The notes: a model not told the origin generated them from the sequence alone. DNA of 64,000 bases from Deltaproteobacteria bacterium RIFCSPHIGHO2_01_FULL_43_49 (GCA_001798075.1 MGRG01000014.1:1-64000), one strand, 5' to 3'. Numbered from the stretch's first letter, positions 1 through 9,464 are shown. Numbers and translations are program-made.

Positions 1-120
1 AATGTGACGATGAAAGTAGAACTGATTACACCGATAGCCATGGAGAAAGAACTCAGATTCGCGATTAGAGAAGGTGGACGTACCGTGGGAGCCGGAGTGG
101 TTACGGAGGTTGTTGAATAA
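1..120 (+). CDS. tuf: Elongation factor Tu, C-terminal end (partial)
   Basis: The first 120 bases read in frame as the last 39 residues of EF-Tu, the GTPase that delivers aminoacyl-tRNA to the ribosome. The segment has the domain III signature ([28 protein letters not shown]) and ends in TEVVE. The 5' part lies outside the window. Its stop codon shares one base with the rpsJ start (TAATG), so the genes are translationally coupled. This is the usual str-to-S10 junction. Confidence 0.95.
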   Translation, partial: NVTMKVELITPIAMEKELRFAIREGGRTVGAGVVTEVVE

Positions 121-440
121 TGCCACAATACGAAGGACAAAAAATCAGAATTCGTCTCAAGGCGTTTGATCATCGCTTGTTGGATCAATCTGCCTTGGAA
201 ATTGTCGATACGGCGAAAAGAACCGGCGCCAGGATTGCCGGGCCCATTCCTTTGCCGACTCGTATTGAGCGTTACAGTATCCTTCGCTCCCCCCATGTTG
301 ATAAAAAATCGCAAGAACAATTTGAAATTAGAACACACAAAAGACTTTTGGATATTTTAAACCCGACCCAACAGACCGTCGATGCGCTGATGCGTCTCGA
401 TTTGTCGGTTGGCGTCGAAGTTGAAATTAAAATGTTATGA
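120..440 (+). CDS. rpsJ: 30S ribosomal protein S10
   Basis: S10 is a small-subunit head protein that also acts in NusB antitermination complexes. The 106-residue length fits the family. Hallmarks are [28 protein letters not shown] and the [17 protein letters not shown] loop. The start overlaps the tuf stop and the end overlaps rplC by 4 nt (ATGA), so it lies within a tightly coupled operon. It opens the S10 gene block here with no separate promoter visible. Confidence 0.98.
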   Translation: MPQYEGQKIRIRLKAFDHRLLDQSALEIVDTAKRTGARIAGPIPLPTRIERYSILRSPHVDKKSQEQFEIRTHKRLLDILNPTQQTVDALMRLDLSVGVEVEIKML

Positions 441-1123
441 CTCTAGGTTTATTGGGAAGAAAAAAAGGAATGACACAGATTTTTGAAGAGGATGGAACGA
501 TTGTGCCTGTCACCGTCCTTGAAGTGGGGCCTTGCACTGTCATTCAGAGAAAAGAAAAGAAAAACGATGGCTATGAGGCCCTTCAACTTGGCTTTGAAAC
601 GGCAAAGCCGAACCGAGTTAGCAAACCTTTGAAAGGACATTTTGGAAAGAAGAAAGTAGGATTTTTTAGAAATCTTAAAGAATTTCGATTTGCCAGTGTG
701 AATGACTTTGAGGTGGGGCAAATTTTGTCGGTAATTGGTTTTCAGACTGGTGATACAGTTGATGTTCAAGGGATTACAAAGGGTCGCGGTTTTCAGGGTG
801 TCATGAAAAAAGAGGGCAAGCATGGTGGGCCAGACGCTCATGGTTCTGGTTTTCACAGACGTCCTGGTTCGATTGGTATGAGAACCTGGCCCGGAAAAGT
901 TTTGAAAAATATGGGAATGCCAGGGCGCATGGGTGGTGAAAAAGTGATGACAACTCATTTGAAGGTAGCCCTGGTCAAACCGGAAGAAAATTTACTTCTT
1001 TTGAGAGGGGCCGTTCCTGGTGCGAGAGAGGGTTTGGTCATCATTTATAACAAGGAAAAAGATTTTGCGGGACGCTACAAACAACCAGAAAAAAAGAGTG
1101 AAGAAGTTTCTTCACAAGGTTAG
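437..1123 (+). CDS. rplC: 50S ribosomal protein L3
   Basis: L3 is an early-assembling 23S-binding protein whose long loop reaches the peptidyl-transferase centre. The N-terminus [14 protein letters not shown] and the central loop [19 protein letters not shown] are diagnostic. At 228 residues it is slightly longer than the usual 205-215, because of a charged C-terminal tail ([13 protein letters not shown]). The start overlaps rpsJ by 4 nt; rplD follows after 3 nt. Confidence 0.98.
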   Translation: MTLGLLGRKKGMTQIFEEDGTIVPVTVLEVGPCTVIQRKEKKNDGYEALQLGFETAKPNRVSKPLKGHFGKKKVGFFRNLKEFRFASVNDFEVGQILSVIGFQTGDTVDVQGITKGRGFQGVMKKEGKHGGPDAHGSGFHRRPGSIGMRTWPGKVLKNMGMPGRMGGEKVMTTHLKVALVKPEENLLLLRGAVPGAREGLVIIYNKEKDFAGRYKQPEKKSEEVSSQG

Positions 1124-1126
1124 TTT

Positions 1127-1747
1127 ATGTTAACACAGGCTGTATTAGGGTCAGACAACAAGGAATTGAAAAAGGTCGAATTGAAAAAGGCGATCTTTGG
1201 GGCCCCCGTTCGCCGTCAGTTGATTTTTGATTGTGTGCAGGGCTATCTCACCAACAAACGACAGGGAACGGTGAAGGCGAAGTTTCGTGGAGAAGTCAAA
1301 GGCTCTTCGAGAAAAATCTATCGCCAAAAAGGAACGGGAAATGCCAGACACGGTTCCATTCGTGCCAATATTTTTGTTGGGGGTGGTATTGCGTTTCCTC
1401 CGAGACCGAGGGCGTGGCGCCAAGATCTTTCCCAAAAAGCGAGGCTGCAAGCTTTGGTTTCTGCTTTGGCTTTGCGTCACAAAGAGGGGGGTCTTTTGCT
1501 TGTTGATAAGCTGGAACCCAAAGAGATTAAGACAAAAGATGTCGTCAAACAATTGGCGAAATGGGGTGTTGAAAAGGGGTTGCTGGTGATCGATGAGCGC
1601 CAAGAAAAACTTTGGAAGTCGGTTCGCAATATCCCTTCGGTTGATTTGGTGACAGCGGACAATGTGAATGTTTTAGATATATTGCGTTTCGAAAAAGTTG
1701 TTGTGACAGAAAAGGCGCTTCACAAGTTGGAAAAGAGGTTTTCATGA
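1127..1747 (+). CDS. rplD: 50S ribosomal protein L4
   Basis: L4 lines the nascent-peptide exit tunnel and in some bacteria autoregulates the S10 operon. The 206-residue product has the tunnel-loop signature RQKGTGNARHGSIRANIFVG followed by PPRPRAW. It ends in an ATGA overlap with rplW. I saw no S10-leader-type regulatory structure in the window, since the operon start lies upstream. Confidence 0.97.
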   Translation: MLTQAVLGSDNKELKKVELKKAIFGAPVRRQLIFDCVQGYLTNKRQGTVKAKFRGEVKGSSRKIYRQKGTGNARHGSIRANIFVGGGIAFPPRPRAWRQDLSQKARLQALVSALALRHKEGGLLLVDKLEPKEIKTKDVVKQLAKWGVEKGLLVIDERQEKLWKSVRNIPSVDLVTADNVNVLDILRFEKVVVTEKALHKLEKRFS

Positions 1748-2031
1748 ACTTGGAAACAGTTATTCGCAAACCGTTGATTACGGAAAAAGCGGCAAGGCAA
1801 AAAGAAAATTCCAATGAATATTTTTTTGCTGTCGACGGAAAAGCCACTAAGGATTTGATTCGTCTTGCAGTGGAAAAACTTTTTAAAGTGAATGTTGTCA
1901 GCGTGCATACATTGAATGCACATGGCAAGAGAAAGCGTTTCGGCCGTTTTGTTGGCAAAGCCCCAAACTGGAAAAAAGCAATTGTTCGCTTAAAAAAAGG
2001 CGAAACAATCAAAATTTTTGAAGGAGCATAA
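1744..2031 (+). CDS. rplW: 50S ribosomal protein L23
   Basis: L23 sits at the tunnel exit and is the docking site for trigger factor and SRP. It is 95 residues, normal length. [10 protein letters not shown] at the N-terminus and the basic loop [18 protein letters not shown] are typical. It overlaps rplD by 4 nt and is separated from rplB by a 62-nt spacer holding a two-hairpin repeat, one of the few real gaps in this operon. Confidence 0.97.
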   Translation: MNLETVIRKPLITEKAARQKENSNEYFFAVDGKATKDLIRLAVEKLFKVNVVSVHTLNAHGKRKRFGRFVGKAPNWKKAIVRLKKGETIKIFEGA

Positions 2032-2093
2032 GGTCAAGGTTTGGCTTTGCCGAACCGCGAAGCAAATTCGAAGAATTTGCGGAGTATAAAAAA
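2032..2093 (+). repeat. Two-hairpin intra-operon element, copy 1 (upstream of rplB)
   Basis: The spacer begins GGTCAAG and folds into a hairpin GTTTGGC-TTT-GCCGAAC and a second GCAAATTC-GAA-GAATTTGC, then ends GCGGAGTA, which supplies the only purine-rich ribosome-binding sequence before rplB. A second copy with different but still paired stems lies before rplQ (15041-15103). The compensatory differences support a real RNA or DNA hairpin. Whether it regulates translation or is a mobile repeat cannot be told from sequence. Confidence 0.75.
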
Positions 2094-2918
2094 ATGGGTG
2101 TAAAATCATTTAATCCAACGTCGCCGGGTGTTCGTCAAATGACGATTTCTGATTTTGCGGAGATCACGAAGTCGACTCCAGAAAAATCTTTGACGGAGCG
2201 TCATTTCAAAACGGGTGGACGCAACAACATGGGGCGCATTACGTCGCGTTATCGTGGTGGTGGTGAAAAGCGCCTTTATCGTTTGATTGATTTCAAACGG
2301 GACAAAGAGGGTGTGCCAGGCAAGGTGGTGTCGGTTGAGTATGATCCTAATCGGTCGGGTAACATTGCCTTGATTCATTATGTTGACGGCGAAAAGCGCT
2401 ACATTTTAGCACCTCTCGGTTTGCAAGTTGGGCAAGAAGTGATGTCGTCCGACAATGCAGATATCAAACCGGGCAACTGTTTGCCGTTAGCGAATATCCC
2501 TGTCGGCTCTGAAATTCACAATATTGAAATCAAACCGAAGGCGGGTGGTAAGCTGGTTCGTGCAGCGGGAATGGTGAGTCAGTTGGTGGGAAAAGAGGCC
2601 CCCTATGTTCAAATTCGGCTCCCATCTGGTGAGATCAGAAAATTTTTGATGACTTGCAAGGCAACCATCGGTCAGGTTGGCAATTTGGATCATGAAAACA
2701 TTGTGATCGGTAAAGCGGGTAGAATGCGTCGTCAGGGTTGGAAATCCCATGTTCGTGGGACTGCTATGAACCCAGTCGATCACCCGCACGGTGGAGGAGA
2801 AGGAAGAACCAAGGGTGGCAGACACCCGGTGACTCCTTGGGGTTTCCCGACAAAGGGGAAGAAGACAAGAAACAACGCCCGCACCGACAAATATATTTTG
2901 AAAGATAGAAGGAAATAA
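2094..2918 (+). CDS. rplB: 50S ribosomal protein L2
   Basis: L2 is needed for subunit joining and peptidyl-transferase function. The 274-residue protein is full length, with [11 protein letters not shown] at the N-terminus, [16 protein letters not shown] in the RNA-binding domain, and the invariant [11 protein letters not shown] motif near the C-terminus. The final base of its stop codon is the first base of the rpsS start (TAATG). The ribosome-binding site lies in the preceding hairpin repeat. Confidence 0.98.
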   Translation: MGVKSFNPTSPGVRQMTISDFAEITKSTPEKSLTERHFKTGGRNNMGRITSRYRGGGEKRLYRLIDFKRDKEGVPGKVVSVEYDPNRSGNIALIHYVDGEKRYILAPLGLQVGQEVMSSDNADIKPGNCLPLANIPVGSEIHNIEIKPKAGGKLVRAAGMVSQLVGKEAPYVQIRLPSGEIRKFLMTCKATIGQVGNLDHENIVIGKAGRMRRQGWKSHVRGTAMNPVDHPHGGGEGRTKGGRHPVTPWGFPTKGKKTRNNARTDKYILKDRRK

Positions 2919-3304
2919 TGCCTCGTTCACTTAAAAAAGGGCCGTTTGTTGATGGACATCTTTTGAAAAAAGTTCAAAAGGCTCAGGATGTCAAAACCAA
3001 ACAGGTGATTAAAACCTGGTCTAGAAGATCAACCATTCTTCCGGAAATGGTCGGTTTTACGTTTGCGCTTCACAATGGAAGAAAATTCGTTCCGGTTTAT
3101 GTAACCGAATCGATGGTTGGGCATAAGCTAGGTGAGTTTGCCCCAACACGGACATTCAGGGTACATGGTGGCATGAAGAAAAAAGAAGAGGGTGCACCAG
3201 GAGCGCCAGCCCCTGCAGCAGCAGGAGGCACCGCTCCGGCAGCGGCAGCCAAACCGGCAGCGGCTCCGGCAGCAGCGCCAAAGGGAGCCCCAGCAAAGGC
3301 TTAA
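2918..3304 (+). CDS. rpsS: 30S ribosomal protein S19 with Ala/Pro-rich C-terminal tail
   Basis: S19 sits in the 30S head near the A-site tRNA with S13. Residues 1-86 or so are a standard S19 ([40 protein letters not shown]). About 40 extra residues follow that are almost entirely Ala, Pro, Gly and Lys ([13 protein letters not shown] and similar), giving 128 residues against a usual 90-95. There is no frameshift: the reading frame runs cleanly to a stop 13 nt before rplV. The function of the flexible tail is unknown. Confidence 0.96.
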   Translation: MPRSLKKGPFVDGHLLKKVQKAQDVKTKQVIKTWSRRSTILPEMVGFTFALHNGRKFVPVYVTESMVGHKLGEFAPTRTFRVHGGMKKKEEGAPGAPAPAAAGGTAPAAAAKPAAAPAAAPKGAPAKA

Positions 3305-3317
3305 AGGATTTTGAATT

Positions 3318-3650
3318 ATGGGTAACCATGCAACATTAAAATATTTGAGAACCTCGCCGCAGAAAGTTCGTTCTGTTGCGGCAGCGATTCGCGGTGTTTC
3401 TGTTTCGAAGGCTCTCGACTATCTTGCTTTTTCAAGACGTCGGGTGGCAAAACCTTTATCCAAACTGGTCAAATCGGCCTTGGTGAATGCGACTCAGGCA
3501 AAGGGAGTCGATGTGGATAATCTTTATATTAAAGAGTTGCGTGTGGATGGGGGTCCCAGCATGAAGCGCTGGCTTCCGCGTGCACGCGGCTCGGCGTCAA
3601 AAATTTTGAAAAGAACGAGCCATATAACCGTGGTGTTAGGAGAGAAATAA
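3318..3650 (+). CDS. rplV: 50S ribosomal protein L22
   Basis: L22 contributes a beta-hairpin to the exit tunnel and is a macrolide-resistance locus in other bacteria. It is 110 residues, normal length. RTSPQKVRSVAAAIRG near the start and KRWLPRARGSASKILKRTSH in the hairpin are diagnostic. It lies 13 nt after rpsS and 3 nt before rpsC. Confidence 0.97.
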   Translation: MGNHATLKYLRTSPQKVRSVAAAIRGVSVSKALDYLAFSRRRVAKPLSKLVKSALVNATQAKGVDVDNLYIKELRVDGGPSMKRWLPRARGSASKILKRTSHITVVLGEK

Positions 3651-3653
3651 ACG

Positions 3654-4286
3654 ATGGGCCAGAAAACACATCCAAAAGGTTTTAGGCTGGGCATTTCCGC
3701 TACGTGGGATTCGAAGTGGTACGCCAAGCCGGAACAATATGCAAAGTCGCTTCATGAAGATATCAAGATTCGGGAGTACTTGAAGGGAAAATTATATAAT
3801 GCAGGGATTGCAAAGATTGAAATTGAAAGGGCCTCGGATCGTGTTACGGTCAATGTTCATACGGCAAGACCCGGTTTGGTGATTGGCAAAAAGGGTGCCG
3901 GTATCGATTCACTGAGATTAGATTTGGCAAGATTTACGAAAGATGAAGTCAACATCAATATTAAGGAAGTGCGAAGGGCGGAACTCGATGCCCAGCTCGT
4001 TGCCGAAAATGTCGCCATGCAATTGGAAAGGCGTGTTGCTTTTAGACGGGCGATGAAAAAAGCGGTGCAGTCTGCCCTGAAATTTGGCGCTTTGGGGATT
4101 AAAATTCAGTGTGGAGGAAGATTGGCGGGTGCCGAGTTGGCCAGAACAGAATGGTATCGTGAAGGTCGCGTTCCGTTACACACACTTAGGGCCGATATCG
4201 ATTATGGTTTTGGCGAGGCCAAGACGACTTATGGGATTATTGGTGTTAAAACTTGGATTTATAAAGGTGAGGTCTTACCCGATTAA
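3654..4286 (+). CDS. rpsC: 30S ribosomal protein S3
   Basis: S3 forms part of the mRNA entry channel and helicase. The 210-residue protein starts [14 protein letters not shown], has the KH domain [15 protein letters not shown], and the C-terminal motif [20 protein letters not shown] followed by [10 protein letters not shown]. The length is normal. It lies between rplV and rplP with 3-9 nt spacers. Confidence 0.98.
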   Translation: MGQKTHPKGFRLGISATWDSKWYAKPEQYAKSLHEDIKIREYLKGKLYNAGIAKIEIERASDRVTVNVHTARPGLVIGKKGAGIDSLRLDLARFTKDEVNINIKEVRRAELDAQLVAENVAMQLERRVAFRRAMKKAVQSALKFGALGIKIQCGGRLAGAELARTEWYREGRVPLHTLRADIDYGFGEAKTTYGIIGVKTWIYKGEVLPD

Positions 4287-4295
4287 GGTAAAAAA

Positions 4296-4724
4296 ATGTT
4301 ACAACCAGGAAAATCAAAATTTAGAAAGATGCAAAAAGGGCGGGTCAGGGGAATGGCTACTCGTGGTGTTGACCTTGCCTTTGGCGATTTCGGTTTGCAA
4401 TCTCTTGAGCATGGCTGGATTACCTCAAAACAAATTGAGGCGGCCAGAATGGCAATTTCTCGCCATGTGAAAAGAGGAGGAAAACTTTTTACAAGAATTT
4501 ATCCCGACAAACCGATTACAAAAAAACCTTTGGAAGTCAGAATGGGTAAAGGAAAAGGGAGTCCTGAAGAATTTGTCGCTTGTATTCAGCGGGGCCGCAT
4601 TTTGTATGAGATGGAAGGGGTTCCCAGAGAGTTGGCTGTTGAGGCATTGCGTTTAGCGTCCCACAAATTACCGCTCAAGACAAAGATTTTGGTGAGAGAA
4701 GGAGATTACCGTGAAGCCTACTGA
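4296..4724 (+). CDS. rplP: 50S ribosomal protein L16
   Basis: L16 organises the A-site tRNA architecture on the large subunit. The 142-residue product has [36 protein letters not shown] and [13 protein letters not shown], all family hallmarks. Its end overlaps the rpmC start by 14 nt. Confidence 0.97.
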   Translation: MLQPGKSKFRKMQKGRVRGMATRGVDLAFGDFGLQSLEHGWITSKQIEAARMAISRHVKRGGKLFTRIYPDKPITKKPLEVRMGKGKGSPEEFVACIQRGRILYEMEGVPRELAVEALRLASHKLPLKTKILVREGDYREAY

Positions 4725-4941
4725 GGTGAGAGGCAAGAGTGCTAAAGAATGTTTGAAAATGATTGACGAAAAAAAAGAGGAGCTTTTTGCGCTTAAACTG
4801 CAATTAACAACCGGTCAGTTAGCGCAGACGAGCAACATTCGCAATACCAAAAGAGACATTGCGATGCTTTATACCGTTTTGAAGGAAAAAGAAAAAAAGG
4901 GTGAAGAAGCCAAACCGAACACCACGAAGGCAAAAGGTTAA
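4711..4941 (+). CDS. rpmC: 50S ribosomal protein L29
   Basis: L29 lies near the tunnel exit. The start is GTG at 4711, preceded by GAAGGAG 6 nt upstream, inside the end of rplP. The 76-residue product has the two-helix L29 core ([38 protein letters not shown]) plus a short Lys-rich tail. It is followed after 2 nt by rpsQ. Confidence 0.94.
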   Translation: MKPTEVRGKSAKECLKMIDEKKEELFALKLQLTTGQLAQTSNIRNTKRDIAMLYTVLKEKEKKGEEAKPNTTKAKG

Positions 4942-4943
4942 TT

Positions 4944-5231
4944 ATGGAAGAAACAACTAAAAAGATCATTAAGACGAAAGTGGGAACCGTGGTGAGTGAT
5001 GCCATGGATAAAACGGTAGTCGTGCGTGTTGAAAGACGTGTCCTTGAGCCCGAATTTAAAAAATATGTGAGTCGTCGCAAAAAGTTTTTTGCCCACGATG
5101 AAAAAAATGAATGTAGTGTTGGCGATGTCGTGCGCATTGAAGAGACAAGACCGTTGAGCCGCCATAAAAGCTGGCGTGTGGTTCAAATTGTCAAAAAAGG
5201 GTTTGGCAAAGAAGTGGCTTTAAAGGAGTAG
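4944..5231 (+). CDS. rpsQ: 30S ribosomal protein S17
   Basis: S17 is a primary 16S-binding OB-fold protein. At 95 residues it is a little longer than usual because of an N-terminal METTKKIIK-type extension. The core [20 protein letters not shown] and the [20 protein letters not shown] motif are diagnostic. Just after the stop comes a low-complexity repeat array that separates it from rplN. Confidence 0.96.
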   Translation: MEETTKKIIKTKVGTVVSDAMDKTVVVRVERRVLEPEFKKYVSRRKKFFAHDEKNECSVGDVVRIEETRPLSRHKSWRVVQIVKKGFGKEVALKE

Positions 5232-5293
5232 CTTTCAGCGATCAGCAGTCAGCTATCAGCAGCTGACAGCTGAAAGCTGATAGCTGATAGCTT
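5232..5293. repeat. Degenerate 7-nt tandem/inverted repeat (AGCTGAT type)
   Basis: Between rpsQ and rplN is about 60 nt built from variants of CAGCTGA/TAGCTGA and their complement TCAGC, e.g. AGCAGCTGACAGCTGAAAG. The two halves are mutually complementary, so the stretch can form a hairpin. It ends 2 nt before the rplN ATG and leaves no recognisable Shine-Dalgarno sequence. It belongs to the class of degenerate short-repeat arrays seen elsewhere in the window. Confidence 0.9.
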
Positions 5294-5295
5294 AT

Positions 5296-5664
5296 ATGAT
5301 TCAAATGAGAACAGTTTTAGATGTTGCGGACAATTCGGGCGCCAGACGCGTCATGTGTATCAAAGTGTTGGGTGGTACCAAGCGCAGGTACGCGGGTCTG
5401 GGCGATGTGATTGTTGTTTCTATTAGAGAAGCCCTCCCGGATGCGAAGGTGAAAAAGGGAGATGTAAAAAGGGCAGTGATTGTGAGGGTTAAAAAGGAGA
5501 CCAGAAGAGTGGATGGTACCTATATTAAATTTGATGAAAATTCTGCCGTTTTGATTAATGAGCAAGGAGAGCCAATTGGGACCCGTATTTTCGGCCCTGT
5601 GGCTCGTGAATTAAGGGCCAAAAAATTTATGAAGATTATTTCATTGGCCCCGGAGGTTTTGTAA
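5296..5664 (+). CDS. rplN: 50S ribosomal protein L14
   Basis: L14 contacts 16S helix 44 at the subunit interface. It is 122 residues with [19 protein letters not shown] at the N-terminus and [13 protein letters not shown] near the C-terminus, exactly as in the family. The ATG at 5296 is fixed by homology. Unusually for a ribosomal protein gene, the bases directly upstream are a repeat array without a Shine-Dalgarno motif, so translation may depend on coupling or structure. rplX follows after 2 nt. Confidence 0.97.
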   Translation: MIQMRTVLDVADNSGARRVMCIKVLGGTKRRYAGLGDVIVVSIREALPDAKVKKGDVKRAVIVRVKKETRRVDGTYIKFDENSAVLINEQGEPIGTRIFGPVARELRAKKFMKIISLAPEVL

Positions 5665-5666
5665 AA

Positions 5667-6002
5667 ATGTCGCTAGCAAGAATAAAAAAGGGAGATACTG
5701 TCATGGTGATCTCAGGGCGCGAAAAAGGAAAAACCGGCAAGGTTATGGAGATCCTCACCAAAAAGGAGCGTGTTTTGGTAGAAAAGCTCAATATGGTGAA
5801 ACGCCACATGCGTCCCACCCAAAAAGACAAACAGGGTGGCATTTTGGAAAAAGAGGCCCCCCTGGCTCTTTCTGTGGTGATGCCTTTGTGTCCAAAATGT
5901 AACGAGGGAGTTCGCGTCAAAACAAAAATTGGTAAAGATGGCTCCAAGATGCGAGTTTGTGTTGCATGCGAAGAAAAATTAGATAGCAAAGGTAAAAAAT
6001 GA
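5667..6002 (+). CDS. rplX: 50S ribosomal protein L24
   Basis: L24 is one of the two initiators of 50S assembly. The KOW motif is clear ([20 protein letters not shown]) and [18 protein letters not shown] follows. The C-terminal part carries two CxxC pairs (CPKC, CVAC), the zinc-ribbon form of L24. It is 111 residues long and overlaps rplE by 4 nt (ATGA). Confidence 0.96.
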   Translation: MSLARIKKGDTVMVISGREKGKTGKVMEILTKKERVLVEKLNMVKRHMRPTQKDKQGGILEKEAPLALSVVMPLCPKCNEGVRVKTKIGKDGSKMRVCVACEEKLDSKGKK

Positions 6003-6619
6003 CAAAGAAGAAACAGACAAAAAAAGAAGCACCAGAGGCGCCCGTAAAAACTAAGGAAAAACGGGTTAAGAGTTCTTTTGTAAGCACCTTGATCAAAAAA
6101 TATCAGGAGCAGTGTATTCCTGTTTTGATGAAGGAGTTTAGTTACAAAAATATTATGGAATGTCCCAAGCTCGCAAAAATTGTTGTGAACACTTGTATTA
6201 AAGAGGCAACGCAAGACAAGAAGGTCTTGGAAAAAGCAGCACTGGAGATTACTCAAATTACCGGACAAAAACCATTGCTCACGCGTGCCAAGAAATCGAT
6301 TTCCAATTTTAAATTGAGAGAAGGTCAGCCCATCGGTTGTTGTGTGACACTGCGTCGCAAGGTCATGTTGGAATTTTTCAATCGGTTGGTGAATGTGGCC
6401 CTCCCAAGGGTTCGCGATTTCAGAGGGGTTTCGCGCAAAGCATTTGATGGCAAGGGCAATTACACGCTGGGACTCTCCGAACAACTTATTTTCCCAGAAA
6501 TTCAGTATGACAAAGTGGAAAGACCGATGGGAATGAATATTACATTCGTAACGACAGCAAAAACAAATCAAGAAGGATTGGCTCTTCTCAAGGCTATGGG
6601 AATGCCGTTTAGGGAATAA
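5999..6619 (+). CDS. rplE: 50S ribosomal protein L5 with basic N-terminal extension
   Basis: L5 binds 5S rRNA and contacts the P-site tRNA. The family core starts near residue 31 ([19 protein letters not shown]) and includes [23 protein letters not shown] and [16 protein letters not shown]. About 25 extra Lys/Pro/Ala-rich residues precede it ([20 protein letters not shown]), giving 206 residues against about 180. The start is fixed by the ATGA overlap with rplX. Confidence 0.96.
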   Translation: MTKKKQTKKEAPEAPVKTKEKRVKSSFVSTLIKKYQEQCIPVLMKEFSYKNIMECPKLAKIVVNTCIKEATQDKKVLEKAALEITQITGQKPLLTRAKKSISNFKLREGQPIGCCVTLRRKVMLEFFNRLVNVALPRVRDFRGVSRKAFDGKGNYTLGLSEQLIFPEIQYDKVERPMGMNITFVTTAKTNQEGLALLKAMGMPFRE

Positions 6620-6623
6620 AAAT

Positions 6624-6809
6624 ATGGCAAAAACAAGTTTGATGATTAAAGCAGCAAGGAAGCCTAAGTTTAAAGTGCGTGGCTACAACCGATGTCCGTT
6701 ATGTGGGCGCCCGCGTGCTTACTTGAGACGTTTTAAAATGTGTCGTTTATGTTTTAGAAAGAGAGCCCTTGCTGGCGAACTGCCTGGCGTGACAAAAGCT
6801 AGTTGGTAA
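6624..6809 (+). CDS. rpsN: 30S ribosomal protein S14 type Z (zinc-binding)
   Basis: S14 is a 30S head protein. The 61-residue length and the two cysteine pairs ([20 protein letters not shown]) identify the zinc-dependent type Z paralogue rather than the 100-residue zinc-free type. It lies 4 nt after rplE and 13 nt before rpsH. Confidence 0.97.
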   Translation: MAKTSLMIKAARKPKFKVRGYNRCPLCGRPRAYLRRFKMCRLCFRKRALAGELPGVTKASW

Positions 6810-6822
6810 AGGAAGGAGTGTT

Positions 6823-7218
6823 ATGTTAACTGATTCATTAGCAGATATGCTGACAAGGATGCGCAACGCGATCATGATGCGTCATGCCGAAGTGAGTGTT
6901 CCTCACTCTCGCTTGAAAGAGTCTATTTTGAAAGTTTTCCACAAAGAAGGTTTGATTGTTGGCTTCGAGACTGTGGGAGAAAAAGTTAAAAAGGCTATTG
7001 TGGTTCAGCTTAAATATGGATTGGATGGAACTTCCGCAATTACAACGTTGCGCAAAATAAGCAAACCCTCGCGCCGTGTTTTTAATGGGTATCAAAATCT
7101 CAAAGCGTTTAGACAGGGATTGGGTATGACAATTTTGAGCACACCGAAGGGGATTATGACAGATGGAGAAGCCCGCAAACAAAAAGTCGGCGGGGAAGTT
7201 TTAATAGAAATATGGTGA
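6823..7218 (+). CDS. rpsH: 30S ribosomal protein S8
   Basis: S8 binds the 16S central domain and is the translational repressor of the spc operon in E. coli. The 131-residue product has DSLADMLTRMRNAIMMRH at the start and ILSTPKGIMTDGEARKQKVG near the end. A strong GGAAGGAG lies 5-6 nt before the ATG. Confidence 0.97.
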   Translation: MLTDSLADMLTRMRNAIMMRHAEVSVPHSRLKESILKVFHKEGLIVGFETVGEKVKKAIVVQLKYGLDGTSAITTLRKISKPSRRVFNGYQNLKAFRQGLGMTILSTPKGIMTDGEARKQKVGGEVLIEIW

Positions 7219-7235
7219 GGTGAAAGGGTAAGACT

Positions 7236-7787
7236 ATGTCACGGGTTGGAAGAAGACCAGTTTTGTTAGGACAAGGTGTGACGGCCAATGTTGCCAAGGA
7301 GACTTTTAGTGTGAAGGGTCCCAAAGGTAATTTGAGTCGCAAATTTCCTGAAGAAATTGATGTGGTCATTCAAGAAGGGAACGTTTTGGTCAGCCGCAAA
7401 TCGGAAGACAGACTGGCAAGGGCCAAACATGGAATGATGCGCAATTTGATTCAAAATATGGTTCAGGGTGTTTCGCAAGGGTTCACCAAGGAGTTGGATA
7501 TTCAAGGGGTAGGATATCGTGCTGAGTTGAAAGGTAAAAATTTACAACTGGCTTTAGGATTTTCTCATCCTGTTTTGTTCCCGATCCCAGAGGGGATCCA
7601 AATACAAGTGGCCAATCAAACAAAATTGACCATTTCTGGTTGTGACAAAGAATTGGTTGGCCAGACCGCAGCGAATATCCGTGGCTTAAAACCTCCCGAA
7701 CCGTATCAGGGGAAAGGGATTCGCTATCTGAATGAAGTTGTGAAACGCAAAGTCGGCAAACAAGCTGCAGGAGCTGCCGGGGGATAA
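7236..7787 (+). CDS. rplF: 50S ribosomal protein L6
   Basis: L6 sits by the sarcin-ricin loop near the factor-binding site. It is 183 residues: [18 protein letters not shown] at the N-terminus, [10 protein letters not shown], and the C-terminal [20 protein letters not shown] motif are standard. The short Gly/Ala tail (KQAAGAAGG) is extra. It lies between rpsH and rplR with short spacers. Confidence 0.97.
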   Translation: MSRVGRRPVLLGQGVTANVAKETFSVKGPKGNLSRKFPEEIDVVIQEGNVLVSRKSEDRLARAKHGMMRNLIQNMVQGVSQGFTKELDIQGVGYRAELKGKNLQLALGFSHPVLFPIPEGIQIQVANQTKLTISGCDKELVGQTAANIRGLKPPEPYQGKGIRYLNEVVKRKVGKQAAGAAGG

Positions 7788-7794
7788 TGACACT

Positions 7795-8157
7795 ATGAAG
7801 CATCAATCGGAAAGACAATTGGGACGTTTGAGACGCAAGCTCCGCATTCGTCAATTTGTAAAAGGCAACAGCGAACGCCCACGTCTCTCTGTTTTCAAGA
7901 GTGCGAAGCATCTGTACGCTCAGCTCATTGATGATTTGGCAGGCAAGACATTAGTTAGCTCCTCAACATTAGATAAGGAATTAAAATCCAAAGCAAAGGG
8001 TACCCTTGAAGGGGCCAAACAGGTTGGAAAATTGCTCGCTCAACGAGCCCTCAAAAAAGGAATTAAGAAGGTTGTTTTTGATCGTGGTGGTTTTAAATAT
8101 CATGGACAGTTGAAAGCCTTGGCCGATGTCGCGCGCGAGGCAGGATTACAATTTTAA
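7795..8157 (+). CDS. rplR: 50S ribosomal protein L18
   Basis: L18 carries 5S rRNA into the large subunit together with L5. It is 120 residues. [20 protein letters not shown], the central [14 protein letters not shown] and the terminal [14 protein letters not shown] are family hallmarks. Confidence 0.97.
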   Translation: MKHQSERQLGRLRRKLRIRQFVKGNSERPRLSVFKSAKHLYAQLIDDLAGKTLVSSSTLDKELKSKAKGTLEGAKQVGKLLAQRALKKGIKKVVFDRGGFKYHGQLKALADVAREAGLQF

Positions 8158-8171
8158 CGAAAGACTAAATT

Positions 8172-8753
8172 ATGGCAGAAACACCAGCAATCCCGAAGCA
8201 AGAGCCCCAAAATCAGAAAAGACACTCCAGAGGTCCAGGAGGGGGTAGGAGAAGACCGAGAGAAAGGGATCTCAATTTGGAAGGGGGTCCCCAATTAATA
8301 GAGCGGGTGGTCCACATCAGTCGTGTTGCAAAAGTGGTAAAAGGGGGAAGGCGTTTTCGTTTTTCGGCTCTGTTGGTTGTGGGGGATGGAAATGGCCGTG
8401 TTGGGGTTGGTCTTGGCAAGGCCACAGAAGTCCCCAATGCGATTAGAAAAGGTGGGGAAAAAGCGAGAAAAAGTATGGTGCGCGTTCCTTTATTGGAAGG
8501 AAGTATTCCGCATGATGTTATCGGTCATTATGGTGCCGGGTTAGTGATGTTAAAGCCAGCCAGCAAAGGAACCGGTGTGATTGCCGGTGGGGGTGTTCGA
8601 GCTGTTCTGGAAGCGGTGGGTATACAAAATATTTTGACGAAGTCGATTGGAACTAGTAATCCGCATAATGTTGTTAAAGCAACGATGGATGGACTGCTCC
8701 AATTAAGATCGACGGAGATGGTGAAAAGGATGAGAGGTGGTCATGTCAGCTAG
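8172..8753 (+). CDS. rpsE: 30S ribosomal protein S5
   Basis: S5 is part of the mRNA entry site and is important for translational accuracy. The core is standard ([46 protein letters not shown]-type region here [20 protein letters not shown]). A roughly 40-residue Pro/Gly/Arg-rich N-terminal extension ([14 protein letters not shown]) makes it 193 residues against about 165. It overlaps rpmD by 11 nt. Confidence 0.97.
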   Translation: MAETPAIPKQEPQNQKRHSRGPGGGRRRPRERDLNLEGGPQLIERVVHISRVAKVVKGGRRFRFSALLVVGDGNGRVGVGLGKATEVPNAIRKGGEKARKSMVRVPLLEGSIPHDVIGHYGAGLVMLKPASKGTGVIAGGGVRAVLEAVGIQNILTKSIGTSNPHNVVKATMDGLLQLRSTEMVKRMRGGHVS

Positions 8754-9015
8754 TTTGGAAATTCAGTGGGTTCATTCAACGATTGGATGTCCTGAAGATC
8801 AGAGAGCTACCGTCAAAGGTCTTGGTTTGAGAAGAATGCATGCAAAAAGGGTAGTCCCCGATACCCCTCAGGTTCGTGGGATGCTTTCAAAAGTTTCTCA
8901 TTTGGTTACTATTTTGGGGAAAGGTTCTTTGGCAGTTTCTGAAAAAAAGCAAAGGGTTGTTCGCAAGGCCAAAGCAACATCGAAACCTAAACGGGCAAAG
9001 AAAGAAAGTGTATGA
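8743..9015 (+). CDS. rpmD: 50S ribosomal protein L30 with basic tail
   Basis: L30 is a small large-subunit protein of about 60 residues in most bacteria. Here the core is [39 protein letters not shown]. It continues into a Lys/Arg-rich tail of about 25 residues ([19 protein letters not shown]). I place the start at ATG 8743 rather than the GTG 8737 of the ORF track, because GAGAGGTGG lies directly upstream as ribosome-binding site. Confidence 0.93.
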   Translation: MSASLEIQWVHSTIGCPEDQRATVKGLGLRRMHAKRVVPDTPQVRGMLSKVSHLVTILGKGSLAVSEKKQRVVRKAKATSKPKRAKKESV

Positions 9016-9464
9016 AGAAACAAGCACTGACATTGGGGACATTGAGACCCATCACAAAGAATAAAAAACCAAAACGTCGCGGACGTGGAGATGCCAGCGG
9101 TCATGGCGGGACATCTACACGCGGCCACAAGGGCCAAAAAGCAAGGTCTGGAGGGTTTCACAAAAGGGGTTTCGAGGGGGGGCAGATGCCTCTCATTCGC
9201 CGCATTCCAAAAAGGGGCTTTACCAATATTTTCAAAAAAGAAGTAGGTGTTGTTAATTTAGAAAAATTGTCTGGGCTACCTAAAGGGACAGAAGTGACGC
9301 TCAATTTAGCGAAAGAAAAAGGTTGGGTCTCGAATAAATCGGAAGCCTTGAAAATTTTAGGAGAGGGCCAGTTGAAACATCCTTTGACGATCAAAGGGGC
9401 CTTGGTTTCGAAACAGGCAAAAACAAAAATTGAAGCAGCTGGGGGCACGATCACGACGTTATGA
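9012..9464 (+). CDS. rplO: 50S ribosomal protein L15
   Basis: L15 is a late assembly protein of the large subunit. It is 150 residues with the glycine-rich N-terminal arm (RRGRGDASGHGGTSTRGHKG, QKARSGG) and GGQMPLIRRIPKRGF. It overlaps rpmD at its start and secY at its end (ATGA at 9461), giving tight coupling. Confidence 0.97.
   Translation: MKKQALTLGTLRPITKNKKPKRRGRGDASGHGGTSTRGHKGQKARSGGFHKRGFEGGQMPLIRRIPKRGFTNIFKKEVGVVNLEKLSGLPKGTEVTLNLAKEKGWVSNKSEALKILGEGQLKHPLTIKGALVSKQAKTKIEAAGGTITTL

Noticed and set aside
449-958. Minus-strand ORF opposite rplC
   Set aside because: Shadow of a highly conserved gene; no independent support.
5636-6571. 311-residue minus-strand ORF antisense to rplX and rplE
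   Set aside because: It lies opposite two certain ribosomal protein genes, has no recognisable motif or ribosome-binding site, and has the composition of a shadow frame.
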